Source: an uncultured Bacteroidota bacterium
GTDB taxonomy: Bacteria > Bacteroidota > Bacteroidia > Bacteroidales > F082
NCBI GenBank assembly: GCA_937912115.1
Contig: CALDOI010000306.1
Span: forward strand, 1-56,734
Reading direction: 5' to 3'
Length of the DNA: 56,734 bases
Below, piece by piece: positions 36,892 through 46,705 of this stretch; position 1 is the stretch's first letter; the number at the start of each line of letters is the position of its first letter. The position numbers were made by a program, and so were the translations under genes. A model generated the notes under the pieces. The model ran no database searches. It was given only the letters and a program-made list of their open reading frames with translations, and was not told where the DNA came from.

Positions 36892-37506
36892 CTAGAATGA
36901 TTCATCTTTTTCTCCATCTATCGGTTTATTCTCTTTTTTTACTTTATTGTCAAGTTCAATCAAAAGCTTACCAATCTCTTCAATTTTAAGTATTTTATGG
37001 GGATCGGAACTTTTGATAGCAGCTAATGGCATTGCTTCAGCCTCAGCTTCTGATGGATCCTGAACAATACAAAAGCCTCCTGCTTTTTTTATTGATAATA
37101 AACCATTAGCACCATCACTATTTGCCCCGGTTAGTACTATTCCAATTAAATCTTCACCATATGCATAAGTAGCAGTTTCGAAAAGTATATCAATCGAAGG
37201 TCGTGAATAATTTTTCTTTTCATCGGTAGATAAAGAAATTGAAAGGTCTTCCTCAATTAATAGGTGATAATTTGGAGGGGCAATATATACATAACCGGAT
37301 GTAATAATCTCTTTTTCATCTGCTTCTTTAACCGTTAGGTTTGCAAGATTATCAAGGAACTTAGCCATGTAATTATCTGATGTGGGACTAATATGCTGGA
37401 CAATAAAAACAGGAAATGAAAAATCTTCAGGTAGCATAGGTATTAACTTCTTGAGAGCAAAAAACCCCCCTGCAGATGCTCCTATTACTATTGCCTTGTA
37501 CGACAT
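36892..37506 (-). CDS. cheB: stand-alone CheB methylesterase
   Basis: 204 residues, only the catalytic domain, with no receiver domain. Proposed triad: Ser11 in IGASAGG, His38 in IVQHISP, Asp131 in TGANSDGANG. CheB removes methyl groups from glutamates of chemoreceptors or deamidates them. A charged Lys/Glu tail (NKVKKENKPIDGEKDES) ends the protein. It is the last gene of a minus-strand run with cheR and hybrid kinases. Without a receiver domain, activity may be controlled by interaction with one of the neighbouring receiver domains. Confidence 0.9.
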   Translation of the reverse strand: MSYKAIVIGASAGGFFALKKLIPMLPEDFSFPVFIVQHISPTSDNYMAKFLDNLANLTVKEADEKEIITSGYVYIAPPNYHLLIEEDLSISLSTDEKKNYSRPSIDILFETATYAYGEDLIGIVLTGANSDGANGLLSIKKAGGFCIVQDPSEAEAEAMPLAAIKSSDPHKILKIEEIGKLLIELDNKVKKENKPIDGEKDESF

Positions 37507-37548
37507 AATATTTAGTTAATCTAGTTGTGATAGTAAAAAATAGTATTT

Positions 37549-38397
37549 TTATGCTTTTACTATTTTCATTTTATAGATTTTTTCATTACCATTTACGATA
37601 TCAAATTTTGTTGCCTTTGATGTAAATTGCAGAGTTTCTTTCGATCCCAAACCTAAGTAACCACCATTAATCAAACTGTCATGGAAGAGGTTTATAACTC
37701 TGTTTTGCAATTCTTTATTAAAATAAATTAATACATTTCTGCAAATAATAAGATTCACTTCAGCGAAAACACTATCCGTAACAAGATTGTGCTGGGCAAA
37801 CACTAAATTCTTTTTTAAGGATTGATCATAAATTACGGAGTTGTAGTTTGCCATATAATAATCGGAAAACGATTGAGTTCCACCTGCAGCCTGATAATTG
37901 GATGTATATTCTTTAATTCGATCGATGGGATATATTCCCTTTTTTGCAACATCGAGTACATCATGATTAAAATCGGTTGCATATATTTGGGCTCGGTCGT
38001 ATATTCCCTCTTCTTTAAGGACAACAGCAAACGAATAAACTTCCTCACCGGTTGCGCATCCAGCATGCCAAACTTTAAAAAAGGGATAAGTTTTAAGTAT
38101 GGGAATCACTTCTTTTCGTAATGCAAGGTAGAAACCGGGGTCACGAAACATTTCAGTAACATTAATTGATAAATCGCGCAGGAGTATTTCAAAATATTTT
38201 GGGTCATGAAGTACTTTGTGTTGCATTTCGCTAATACTATTTAATTTAGAAGCACTAAGCCGATTTAACAACCGCCTTTTAACATGAGCCTTGCTATAAT
38301 TCCTAAAATCGTATCCATACTTATTGTATATACCTTCAAGAATTAAATCAATTTCTATATTAATTGTATGATTATAATTATCTATTTTGTTAATCAT
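37549..38397 (-). CDS. cheR: CheR-type protein-glutamate methyltransferase
   Basis: 282 residues. The N-terminal helical domain (YNKYGYDFRNYSKAHVKRRLLNRL) is followed by an S-adenosylmethionine-binding domain: VWHAGCATGEEVYSFAVVL, YATDFNHDVLDVAKKGIY, and NLIICRNVLIYFNKELQNRVINLFHDSL. CheR methylates receptor glutamates. No receptor, CheA or CheW is in the window, so the substrate is unknown; it may act with the hybrid kinases upstream. Its start lies 11 bases after the final stop of the interrupted kinase (38409) and 42 bases separate it from cheB. Confidence 0.92.
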   Translation of the reverse strand: MINKIDNYNHTINIEIDLILEGIYNKYGYDFRNYSKAHVKRRLLNRLSASKLNSISEMQHKVLHDPKYFEILLRDLSINVTEMFRDPGFYLALRKEVIPILKTYPFFKVWHAGCATGEEVYSFAVVLKEEGIYDRAQIYATDFNHDVLDVAKKGIYPIDRIKEYTSNYQAAGGTQSFSDYYMANYNSVIYDQSLKKNLVFAQHNLVTDSVFAEVNLIICRNVLIYFNKELQNRVINLFHDSLINGGYLGLGSKETLQFTSKATKFDIVNGNEKIYKMKIVKA

Positions 38398-38408
38398 TTA
38401 ATACAAAG

Positions 38409-38576
38409 TTATTTGTAAAGTATCTTTAGTGCTTTTAGTACGTCTAACATTCTAAGGGGTTTGCTAAGGTAATAATCCATACCGCTACTAAGATATTTTT
38501 TTATATCCTCTTTAAATGCATTTGCGGTTAATGCAATTATTATAGATTCTTTTTCAACATTATTCTCCAGCTCCTA
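38409..38576 (-). other. in-frame continuation of the interrupted hybrid kinase after a TAG
   Basis: After the TAG at 38576-38574, the same frame runs on for 54 codons to TAA (38411-38409). The reading starts ELENNVEKESIIIALTANAF and includes SSGMDYYLSKPLRMLDVL. This is precisely the missing C-terminal half of a receiver domain, with the conserved Thr (ALTANAF) and Lys (SKP). There is no frameshift, and only the single TAG separates the two parts. The data cannot separate a recent nonsense mutation, a sequencing error and stop-codon read-through. Confidence 0.85.
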
Positions 38577-39998
38577 TTTTCTAATTTGCGAAGTAGCTTC
38601 TAAACCATCCATAACGGGCATTAGGATATCCATAAAAATTAAATCGTAATTATTTTTCTGATGCATTTTTAATGCTATTTCACCATTTTCAGCAATATCA
38701 CAGTCAAAACCAATCTGTTTTAACATAATTGAGCTTACCTTTTGGTTAATCAAATTATCTTCAGCAAGTAGAATTTTAATGTTACTAGGAAGTGAAATAT
38801 TTTCAGTATCCTTAGCTATCTCCTTTGGTTTTTTAGTCTTTTTTGTTTTTACTGTAAACCAAAAAGTAGAACCTTCGCCCAATCTACTATGCAATCCAAT
38901 TTCACCGCCCATGAGTTCCGAAAGTTTTTTTGAGATGGTAAGCCCTAGTCCGGTTCCGCCATGTTTGCGAGTGGTTGAAGAGTCGGCTTGTGTAAATTCC
39001 TCAAACATTTTACCAATATTTTCCTCACTAATACCAATACCGGTATCAACAACCTCAAACCTTATTATAATGTTATCCTCGGATACAATATTGCAAGTAA
39101 TAACTAGTTTAACATTTCCTTTTTCAGTAAACTTTATTGCATTATTTAGAAGATTAATCAATATTTGCTTAATTCGTAAAGGGTCGGAACTAATATATTC
39201 AGGGACACTTTTTTCAATATCCAACTCCAGCTTAATTCTCTTTTCGTCGGCCTTAAGTTGTAAAACTTTGAATACATTGTTTATTTGTTCAAAAAGGGAG
39301 AAAGGAATTTCTTCTATTTGTAATTGACCAGCCTCAATCTTCGAAAAATCAAGGATGTCGTTAATAATTATTAGTAGGTCTTCACCTGAGACTTTAATTG
39401 AATTAAGATATTCTTGTTGCAGTTTTGTAAGTGGCGTTTTAGATAGAATCTCACTCATACCAATAATTCCATTTAAGGGAGTGCGTATTTCATGAGACAT
39501 ATTTGCCAAAAAGATTGATTTTGAATATGTAGCATATTCAGCTTTTTGTTTTGCTAACAATAGTTCTTGTGAAGTTATCTCCTTTTCTATAATCAGATTT
39601 TTTAGTTTTATCTGTTGATTATATAATTCAACAAAAATGCGAACTTTTCCTAAAAGCAATGGTGGTTTGATAGGTTTTGTTATAAAATCGAGTGCGCCAG
39701 CATCAATGCCCTTTTTTATATAAAACTCATCAGAATATATCGCGGAAACTAAGATTATAGGTAGAAACCTTGTCCGTTTCGCATTTCTAAGTATTTCAAT
39801 CAGCTCGTAACCATCCATTTGTGGCATTTGTACATCAATAATTGCAAGAGCAAATTCGTGATGTAAACTATTCTCCAATGCATCATTTCCTGATAGTGCA
39901 CGAATGAATTCAACCTCCATATCACCTAGGATTTCTTCAACTGATATTATGTTGTCAAGCCTATCATCAACAATTAATATCTTAGGTTTTTTATTCAT
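38574..39998 (-). CDS. hybrid histidine kinase, truncated in its C-terminal receiver by a TAG
   Basis: 474 residues from the ATG at 39998 (the frame extends upstream to 40028, but the receiver starts at MNKKPKILIVDDRLDN). Domains: receiver 1 (5-118, Asp55 in IIDVQMPQMDG), coiled-coil linker, HisKA with His169 in [13 protein letters not shown], HATPase_c (about 270-390: NLLNNAIKFTEKG, DTGIGISEENIGKMFEEF, GGTGLGLTISKKL), and receiver 2 with Asp457 in FMDILMPVMDG. The chain ends 17 residues after Asp457; the rest of the domain is readable after the TAG. No membrane segment: a cytoplasmic kinase. It lies between the 1464-residue kinase and cheR. Confidence 0.88.
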   Translation of the reverse strand: MNKKPKILIVDDRLDNIISVEEILGDMEVEFIRALSGNDALENSLHHEFALAIIDVQMPQMDGYELIEILRNAKRTRFLPIILVSAIYSDEFYIKKGIDAGALDFITKPIKPPLLLGKVRIFVELYNQQIKLKNLIIEKEITSQELLLAKQKAEYATYSKSIFLANMSHEIRTPLNGIIGMSEILSKTPLTKLQQEYLNSIKVSGEDLLIIINDILDFSKIEAGQLQIEEIPFSLFEQINNVFKVLQLKADEKRIKLELDIEKSVPEYISSDPLRIKQILINLLNNAIKFTEKGNVKLVITCNIVSEDNIIIRFEVVDTGIGISEENIGKMFEEFTQADSSTTRKHGGTGLGLTISKKLSELMGGEIGLHSRLGEGSTFWFTVKTKKTKKPKEIAKDTENISLPSNIKILLAEDNLINQKVSSIMLKQIGFDCDIAENGEIALKMHQKNNYDLIFMDILMPVMDGLEATSQIRK

Positions 39999-40142
39999 GT
40001 GTTTACGATTAATTTTTCGTGCATTCAATTATGAAATAAATACAGTGCAAGTAAATTGTCCACTTGGTGCAACCAATAGTTTCGATTAATATTATCTAAA
40101 ATTGCTATTATCATTTATTAGCTATGTATTAAGTCTTTGTGG

Positions 40143-43100
40143 TTAATATAACCAAACACGCAGTAATGATAATAGTTTATCTTTTTCAACAGGTTTTGAA
40201 AGATATTCATTAGCTCCAGCCGCGATGCACTTTTCTCTATCTTCCTTCATGGCTTTAGCCGTTAGTGCAATAATTGGAAGCGATTCGTATTTTTTCTCCA
40301 AACGTATATTTCGCATAGCTTCATAGCCATCCATTTCAGGCATCATAATATCCATTAATATAAGGTCGATATCGCTGTGAACATGTAGTTTTTCTATTCC
40401 TTCAATACCATTCTTACCAACAACTACTTTTATCTTATAACTCTCGAGAAGACTACTTATAGCAAAAACATTTCTCATATCATCATCAACAACCAAAATT
40501 GTTTTTCCTTCCAATACATCACCTTTACCATGTATTTTTTCAAGCATCTTTTTTTTGTCCTCAGGTAATTTTGATTCAACCTGGTGAAGGAACAGTGTTG
40601 TTTCAGCTAGCAATCTTTCAAACGATCTGGCGCCTTTAAGAATAATGCTTTGTGAATATTTTTTTAATTTATCATTTTCTTCTAGAGTTAGTTCTCTTCC
40701 TGTGTAGATAACTATTGGTAGATTAGTTGCTACTTGATTCTTTTCAAACATATCAAGTAACTCAAATCCTGACATATCTTCAAGTCCAAGATCAAGTATC
40801 ATACAATCAAATTCTTCGTTCGTAACTCTGTCGAACGCTTCTTTTCCAGTTTCAACATCAGTTATTAGTATATTCTCACCCTTCATTAAATTTATTATAC
40901 TTTTTCTCATTATTTCTTCATCTTCAACTACGATGAGTTTTTTAATGGGCTTTGAGATAATCTTCTCAATCTTATCAAATACACTATCAATTTGCTCTTT
41001 TTCAACAGGTTTTGTTAAATATCCAATAGCACCCATTTTAAATGCCTTAATGTCTGAATCAACAGCAGATATAAAATGAACAGGAATGTGTCGGGTTTTT
41101 GGGTTAATTTTTAGTCTTTTCATTACTTCATACCCGTCCATGCCCGGAAGCCCAATATCTAATATTATGGCTTTGGGTAGATGATAGTCTGCAAAATGTA
41201 AACCCGATTCACCATCTAAAGCAACTATTGCTTTAAAATCATGGTCATGCGCAAGGTTGTATAGTACGGAAGCAAAATTATAATCATCCTCAATTATTAG
41301 AACTACCCTGTCGTTTTCGAAGATATTGTTTATGTCATCAACAATATTACGATTGGTTTGCCTAATGATTGGCGAGTTTTTGTCTACAATGGCATCTGTA
41401 CGTTCGTAGTTAAATTTGGCTTGATCATCATTATAGTCAGGAACTATTTCATCATCATCATATAGTTGTGATTCCTCTGATTCGCTGATTTCTAACTGAT
41501 ACGGCAGGTATAAGGTGAATGTAGAACCTTCTCCTTCAGCACTTTTTAACTGCATCTCTCCTCCAAGAAGCTTGGAGAAGTTTTTAGAAATGCTTAATCC
41601 AAGACCAGTTCCTCCATATTTTCTGCTAGTAGTTCCATCGGCTTGTTTAAAAGCTTCAAAAATTACCATCTGTTTTTTTTCAGGTATTCCTATACCAGTA
41701 TCAACAACAGAAATGGCAACTGTGCTACCTATCTTTAACTCAGGGTTATTAAGTTTTGTATTTTTTGAAGGCTTACTTACTATTAAACTTATCTCGCCCG
41801 AAGTGGTAAATTTAATGGCATTGGAAAATAGATTTTTAATAACCTGATAAACTCTTTGAGTATCGCTTAAGATGCTTTCTGGTACGTTTTTGTTTATCTT
41901 AACACTTAATTTGAGTCCTTTTTCCTTCATAATTTCACTGAAGGTAGAATCAATAAATGCTTTAAGATCATCAAAATAGAGCCGTTCAATATTGAGGTCA
42001 ATCTTACCTGACTCAACTTTAGATAAATCGAGTATATCATTAATTAGATTTAACAAATCTATTCCTGATGAGTTAATGGTTTTTGCAAATTGTTTCTCTT
42101 TGTCGTCAAGATGCTCTTTCTTATCCTCAGCCATTAGTTGCGACAGGACAATTATACTATTGAGGGGTGTTCTTAGCTCATGTGACATATTTGCCAGAAA
42201 TTCCGATTTATACTTACTAGCCAATTCCACATCCTTCGCTTTTAACTCAATTTCTTTTCTGGCAATCTCAAGTTCCTTATTTTTACTCCTAATGGCATCC
42301 CTCTGTAATTCAAGAGTTTTACTTCTCACTTCAAGCTCTTCATTGGTTACCTTAAGTTCTTCCTTTTGTGATTGAAGGTTTTCTTCAGATGTTTTTAATG
42401 CATTGGTTTGTTCCTGAAGTTCTTCGTTTGTTTGTCGGAGTTCTTCCTGCTGAACTTCAAGTTCCTTTGCCTGTTCCTGAGTACGCTCAAGTAGCTCAAG
42501 TACTTTAATATGTGATTGCAATGTAATTATTGATAATGCAATATCGTTGGCGGCAATATCTAGGAATCTAAATTCATTGTCGGATAGTCTGTTCAATATT
42601 CCCAACTCCATTATTGCAATAACCTTATCTGAATTAACAAACGGTACAATTACAAATTGACGAAGTTCATGTTCACCTATTCCGTAATTAAATATGGGAA
42701 GTTCACCATTTGAATTATCAGAGACAATGATTGGCTTTTGTTCTTTAAAGGATTGGCCAACGGCTCCCTCTCCAATTTTTAGAGTTTTAAGCCGTAATTT
42801 ATCATCATTTTTTAAGGCATAGGATGAACTCAAGTGCAGTTCATCACCATCAACCAAATACATTAATCCCATCTGAGCTCCAAGATAGGAGCAAAAAAAT
42901 GTGATAATATTACTTGTTAACTCCTCAATTTCAAAATTACCTTTTATGGTAGATTGAAGTTTGTTTAAGCCAGTTTTCAACCAATCCTGTTGTTCAATTT
43001 CGATGGCATTATTACGCAATGTTTCGGTCATTGAATAAAGTGACTTGCCCAGACTGTCGTTTTCGCTTCTGGGAACAATTACAGTTGAATAGTCTCCTTG

Positions 43101-44537
43101 TGCAATGGTATTTGCTTGTTTTACAACCGACTTGAGGCTGGATATCATTTGGTTTAGTGAATTACCAAGAATGTCGTCTTTGCTTCGGATTTCTACATTC
43201 TCGCTGTAATCACCTTTTGCCATTAATTTAGTTACATTGGCGTACGATGTTAATGAAGTTACCAACCTGTTGAATGTTGTGCTCATATCACCAACCTCGT
43301 TTGGTGGTGCCTTAATGGTTTTTGGAGCAAGTATACCAATTGCTACTTCTTTACCCCAAGATGATAACTGTTTAATTGGGTTTACAAACCAGCGTGTAAC
43401 CAACAATGATATGAAGAAAACAACGAGGATGGTAATAATAAACGAGATTTTCACAATATCACTAAGTCGTCGTGCGTATGCAAATGCTTCGCTGTGTTCA
43501 ATTTCTTCAAATAGAGCCCAGTTAACACCTAATGGTCGCAGTTCCTCGATGGTTCTGTAAATTCCCATCACATAATTTCCATTACCATCTACATCATAAT
43601 TTGATACCTTATCGTCGTCGAGTTTTTTAGCTATTAAATAATCTAAATCGTTGATGTGTAATAAATAGTCTTTCCAGTCTCTGGTTTTGTTATTGTAAAT
43701 TTTCTTAGTGAGTATATCTGATTTTCCACCAAATCGAGTCTCTGATCTTAAAATAAGGTCTTCTCCAATGAGAAATGCCTGTCCTGTTTCACCATAACCA
43801 GCCTCTTGCTGAATCATTTGGTTAAGTCCATCAACAGTAATTTGAAGTGCAAGTAATCCAATAGTTTTACCACTATCATTGATAGCCGATTTAATAAAAA
43901 AGCCAGAAATATTATTGTAGCTGGGTTCGAAATAATCAAGATCTGAAAATTGAATTTTTCCAGTCTCAAGTGATTTTCGTGCAGTTGCACTTAGCAAACT
44001 TGCCCGTAAATCTCCTGTAAAAATATTTCTGCCAAGGATATCTTCCTTTTTAACGGAAAATAGCACATTACCATCAGTATCAATAAATAAGAAATTGTAA
44101 TATTCATTTTCCTTAATTATCTTTTCAAATTCTCTCCTTAATTTTAATGTGGTTTCTTTCCAAATGTCTGTTTTAACAAAATCAACTAACGGAAGTTTAC
44201 TGTCGATTAACTCCTTGTCAATTTTTTCAAACACAGTGAGCCTTGCATGCGAAGAAGCTGTTATTTCCAGTATATCAATCGCGCCATCGAAGTATGTACT
44301 AAGGTATTTTAAGCGTAATTGTGATGATGAACTCAACGATTTATCAGCAACAATTGTAAGCCCTTGATAAGCATTCAGGTAGTTAATATAGCTAACCGTA
44401 GCGAGAGGTACTATTGATATTGCTAAGAACCATATTAGCAGTGATTTACCAACCCCAATGTATTTCCATGATTTAAGGGAAAACTTAAGCTTCTCCCAGG
44501 TGGAGGATTCATTATAATTAAGAAAGTGGTTACTCAT
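40143..44537 (-). CDS. large membrane hybrid histidine kinase with GAF and three receiver domains
   Basis: 1464 residues. TM1 (about 29-51), periplasmic sensor domain (52-360; resembles dCache, with YYNFLFIDTDGNVLFSVKKED and GYGETGQAFLIGEDLILRSE), TM2 (about 365-385), HAMP-like repeats to about 530, GAF domain (about 550-690), a long coiled coil (about 690-780, repeated Q/E/L-rich heptads), HisKA with His786 in ANMSHELRTPLNS, HATPase_c ([37 protein letters not shown]), then three receivers (phospho-Asp in ILDIGLPGMDG, ILDLGLEDMSG and LMDIMMPEMDG). No histidine phosphotransfer domain is present, so output must pass to another protein. It is 37 bases downstream of the next kinase gene. Confidence 0.93.
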   Translation of the reverse strand: MSNHFLNYNESSTWEKLKFSLKSWKYIGVGKSLLIWFLAISIVPLATVSYINYLNAYQGLTIVADKSLSSSSQLRLKYLSTYFDGAIDILEITASSHARLTVFEKIDKELIDSKLPLVDFVKTDIWKETTLKLRREFEKIIKENEYYNFLFIDTDGNVLFSVKKEDILGRNIFTGDLRASLLSATARKSLETGKIQFSDLDYFEPSYNNISGFFIKSAINDSGKTIGLLALQITVDGLNQMIQQEAGYGETGQAFLIGEDLILRSETRFGGKSDILTKKIYNNKTRDWKDYLLHINDLDYLIAKKLDDDKVSNYDVDGNGNYVMGIYRTIEELRPLGVNWALFEEIEHSEAFAYARRLSDIVKISFIITILVVFFISLLVTRWFVNPIKQLSSWGKEVAIGILAPKTIKAPPNEVGDMSTTFNRLVTSLTSYANVTKLMAKGDYSENVEIRSKDDILGNSLNQMISSLKSVVKQANTIAQGDYSTVIVPRSENDSLGKSLYSMTETLRNNAIEIEQQDWLKTGLNKLQSTIKGNFEIEELTSNIITFFCSYLGAQMGLMYLVDGDELHLSSSYALKNDDKLRLKTLKIGEGAVGQSFKEQKPIIVSDNSNGELPIFNYGIGEHELRQFVIVPFVNSDKVIAIMELGILNRLSDNEFRFLDIAANDIALSIITLQSHIKVLELLERTQEQAKELEVQQEELRQTNEELQEQTNALKTSEENLQSQKEELKVTNEELEVRSKTLELQRDAIRSKNKELEIARKEIELKAKDVELASKYKSEFLANMSHELRTPLNSIIVLSQLMAEDKKEHLDDKEKQFAKTINSSGIDLLNLINDILDLSKVESGKIDLNIERLYFDDLKAFIDSTFSEIMKEKGLKLSVKINKNVPESILSDTQRVYQVIKNLFSNAIKFTTSGEISLIVSKPSKNTKLNNPELKIGSTVAISVVDTGIGIPEKKQMVIFEAFKQADGTTSRKYGGTGLGLSISKNFSKLLGGEMQLKSAEGEGSTFTLYLPYQLEISESEESQLYDDDEIVPDYNDDQAKFNYERTDAIVDKNSPIIRQTNRNIVDDINNIFENDRVVLIIEDDYNFASVLYNLAHDHDFKAIVALDGESGLHFADYHLPKAIILDIGLPGMDGYEVMKRLKINPKTRHIPVHFISAVDSDIKAFKMGAIGYLTKPVEKEQIDSVFDKIEKIISKPIKKLIVVEDEEIMRKSIINLMKGENILITDVETGKEAFDRVTNEEFDCMILDLGLEDMSGFELLDMFEKNQVATNLPIVIYTGRELTLEENDKLKKYSQSIILKGARSFERLLAETTLFLHQVESKLPEDKKKMLEKIHGKGDVLEGKTILVVDDDMRNVFAISSLLESYKIKVVVGKNGIEGIEKLHVHSDIDLILMDIMMPEMDGYEAMRNIRLEKKYESLPIIALTAKAMKEDREKCIAAGANEYLSKPVEKDKLLSLLRVWLY

Positions 44538-44574
44538 GTTTTATCAAAAAAGATTATTTATTTAAATCTTAGCT

Positions 44575-46596
44575 TTAACTATTGCTGTACTTTTCTATTA
44601 TTTCATACATCTCCACTGGTTTAATAGGTTTGCTTATGTAATAATCCATTCCAACTGCAAGACACTTTTCCTTATCTCCTTTCATGGCAAAGGCTGTCAT
44701 GGCTATTATTGGTATGTGCCTGGAACTTCCCTTCTCATATTCACGTATGCTTTCTGTTGCTGTAAATCCATCCATTTCAGGCATTTGGACATCCATTAAT
44801 ACCAGAGTTAAGCTATCTTGAAATTCCTTATACTTCTCAAGTGCAATTTTTCCATTTACAGCGGGTAGAACCTCCCATCCTTTTTTCTGGAGTAATTGAG
44901 TAACAATTTTCATATTAATAACTTGATCTTCAGCAACAAGAATCTTAATAGTATCAGAATAAGAATTTATTTTAGCAACTTCTTTAGCATTAGACTCTAC
45001 TTTTTCCTCCAATTGATCTCCATATTTCTTATCAAAAAAAGCTTTAATTTTCGTTCGTAGTACTGGCTTCGTTATAAAATCGTAGCTCTTTGTTTTCTGT
45101 AGTTTGTTTACTTCAATTGATGATTTTATTTGTGAAAGAAAAACAATATCAAATTTATTTTTAACGAACTGTTTATTAAGTTCATCAACTATTTTGTCAC
45201 CTGTCATTTCATTTAGCATAAAATCGATGAAGAGCAGATTGTATTTTGCTTTTTTAAGTAACTTAATGCCTTCTTCGAAAGAACTGGCACTTGTGCTCGA
45301 TAATCCAAAACTGGTTAATATGTTTGATAATACTTTGGCAGCTGCAATATTATTATCAATTATTAGAATTTTAAAATCCTTCGACTTAATTATTTCTCCA
45401 ATTAGTGGCTTTTCAATTGGTTGATCACCAGATATTAGATTGAGGGTAAAACTAAATTCACTTCCCTTATCTACTTCACTTTTGGCATCAATAGTACCTC
45501 CCATAAGTTTAACTAACTTTTGTGAAATATTAAGTCCAAGACCAGTTCCCCCATGGGTACGTGTAGTAGAAGCATCGGCCTGAGTATAAGTTGCAAATAA
45601 TCTTTCAATAACCTCTTCAGGAATACCTATACCTGTGTCTTTAACGCAGAATTTAAGTCGTATTTGTTCTTCAATATTATCAATTAACTTAATTGATAAT
45701 GTAATTACTCCATTATTAGTAAACTTACTAGAGTTAGTTAATAAATTAATGAGTATTTGTTTTAACCTTAAAGGATCACCAATAATTATATCTGGAATTT
45801 CTTCGTCAATATCACAAATCAACTCATTTTGCCCATCCAGTGCCTTAATACTAATAGTATTAAATATTCTTTCAATTAATTCTCGAAGGCTAAATTCTAT
45901 TTCTTCTAATTCAAAGGCATCGGCCTCTACTTTAGATATATCAAGAATATCATTTATTATTTCCAACAAGGTTTCGCCTGATTTTTTAATATCCTCTAAT
46001 CTTTCTTTTTGTAATCCGGAAAGGTCAGAGTCCATTAATCCAAGATCGGCCATACCGATAATACCGTTTAAAGGTGTTCTTATTTCATGACTCATAGATG
46101 CCAGAAATAAACTTTTAGTATTGGTAGCATTTTCAGCAACATTTTTAGCTTCGTTTAGCTCCTGAACAGTTTTTTGTAATTCTTTTGTAGTTTCCTGTAA
46201 TGCTGTTCGGTGCTTAAAAAATTCAATAAAAGCCGACATCTTACTCTTAAGGATTTCAAGGTCAAGTGGTTTGTATAAATAATCAACAGCACCAGCTCTG
46301 TATCCTCTAAAAATGTGTTTACGTTGCTTGCTAATGGCAGTAACAAAAATTATTGGAATTTGTTTAGTTCTATCATTACTGCGCATTATTTCAGCCGTTT
46401 CAAAACCATCCATTCCTGGCATTTGAACATCCATTAATACTAAAGCAAATTCATGTTCAAGTAGTTTGCCCAAAGCTTCGTTACCCGAAGTTGCTGTGTG
46501 TATAATCAGTTCGGGACTATCTAGTATACCCTCAAGAGTAATCAGATTTTCCGGCCTGTCGTCAACCAAAAGGATATTGTACTTTTCGATGTGCAT
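44575..46596 (-). CDS. cytoplasmic hybrid histidine kinase (REC-HisKA-HATPase-REC-REC)
   Basis: 673 residues from the ATG at 46596; the open frame continues upstream to 46869, but that part is hydrophobic, Cys-rich and low in sense. Domains: receiver (about 6-122; Asp56 in [11 protein letters not shown]), HisKA with His170 in [13 protein letters not shown], HATPase_c ([41 protein letters not shown]), a divergent receiver ([13 protein letters not shown]) and a final receiver ([33 protein letters not shown]). It is the first gene of the signalling run. It resembles the truncated kinase at 38574-39998, suggesting duplication. Confidence 0.9.
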   Translation of the reverse strand: MHIEKYNILLVDDRPENLITLEGILDSPELIIHTATSGNEALGKLLEHEFALVLMDVQMPGMDGFETAEIMRSNDRTKQIPIIFVTAISKQRKHIFRGYRAGAVDYLYKPLDLEILKSKMSAFIEFFKHRTALQETTKELQKTVQELNEAKNVAENATNTKSLFLASMSHEIRTPLNGIIGMADLGLMDSDLSGLQKERLEDIKKSGETLLEIINDILDISKVEADAFELEEIEFSLRELIERIFNTISIKALDGQNELICDIDEEIPDIIIGDPLRLKQILINLLTNSSKFTNNGVITLSIKLIDNIEEQIRLKFCVKDTGIGIPEEVIERLFATYTQADASTTRTHGGTGLGLNISQKLVKLMGGTIDAKSEVDKGSEFSFTLNLISGDQPIEKPLIGEIIKSKDFKILIIDNNIAAAKVLSNILTSFGLSSTSASSFEEGIKLLKKAKYNLLFIDFMLNEMTGDKIVDELNKQFVKNKFDIVFLSQIKSSIEVNKLQKTKSYDFITKPVLRTKIKAFFDKKYGDQLEEKVESNAKEVAKINSYSDTIKILVAEDQVINMKIVTQLLQKKGWEVLPAVNGKIALEKYKEFQDSLTLVLMDVQMPEMDGFTATESIREYEKGSSRHIPIIAMTAFAMKGDKEKCLAVGMDYYISKPIKPVEMYEIIEKYSNS

Positions 46597-46705
46597 AGTA
46601 AGGTGGCATTTGTATGACAACAAAATGTTGTAATAGCAAAAATAATTTTTTTTACCGATAAAAAAAAATGGAGATAGATTATTTATGCACCAGATAATTT
46701 TATAA

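Noticed and set aside
38574-38576. Genome-wide recoding of TAG as a sense codon
   Set aside because: Other genes here end in TAG with clear domain ends and following gene starts (for example lpxC-fabZ, lpxA and the second lpxD), so TAG is a normal stop; the kinase case is local.
41992-42375. Long antisense frames over the histidine kinase genes
   Set aside because: They mirror the Glu/Leu-rich coiled coils on the other strand and encode low-complexity Ser/Leu sequence with no support.
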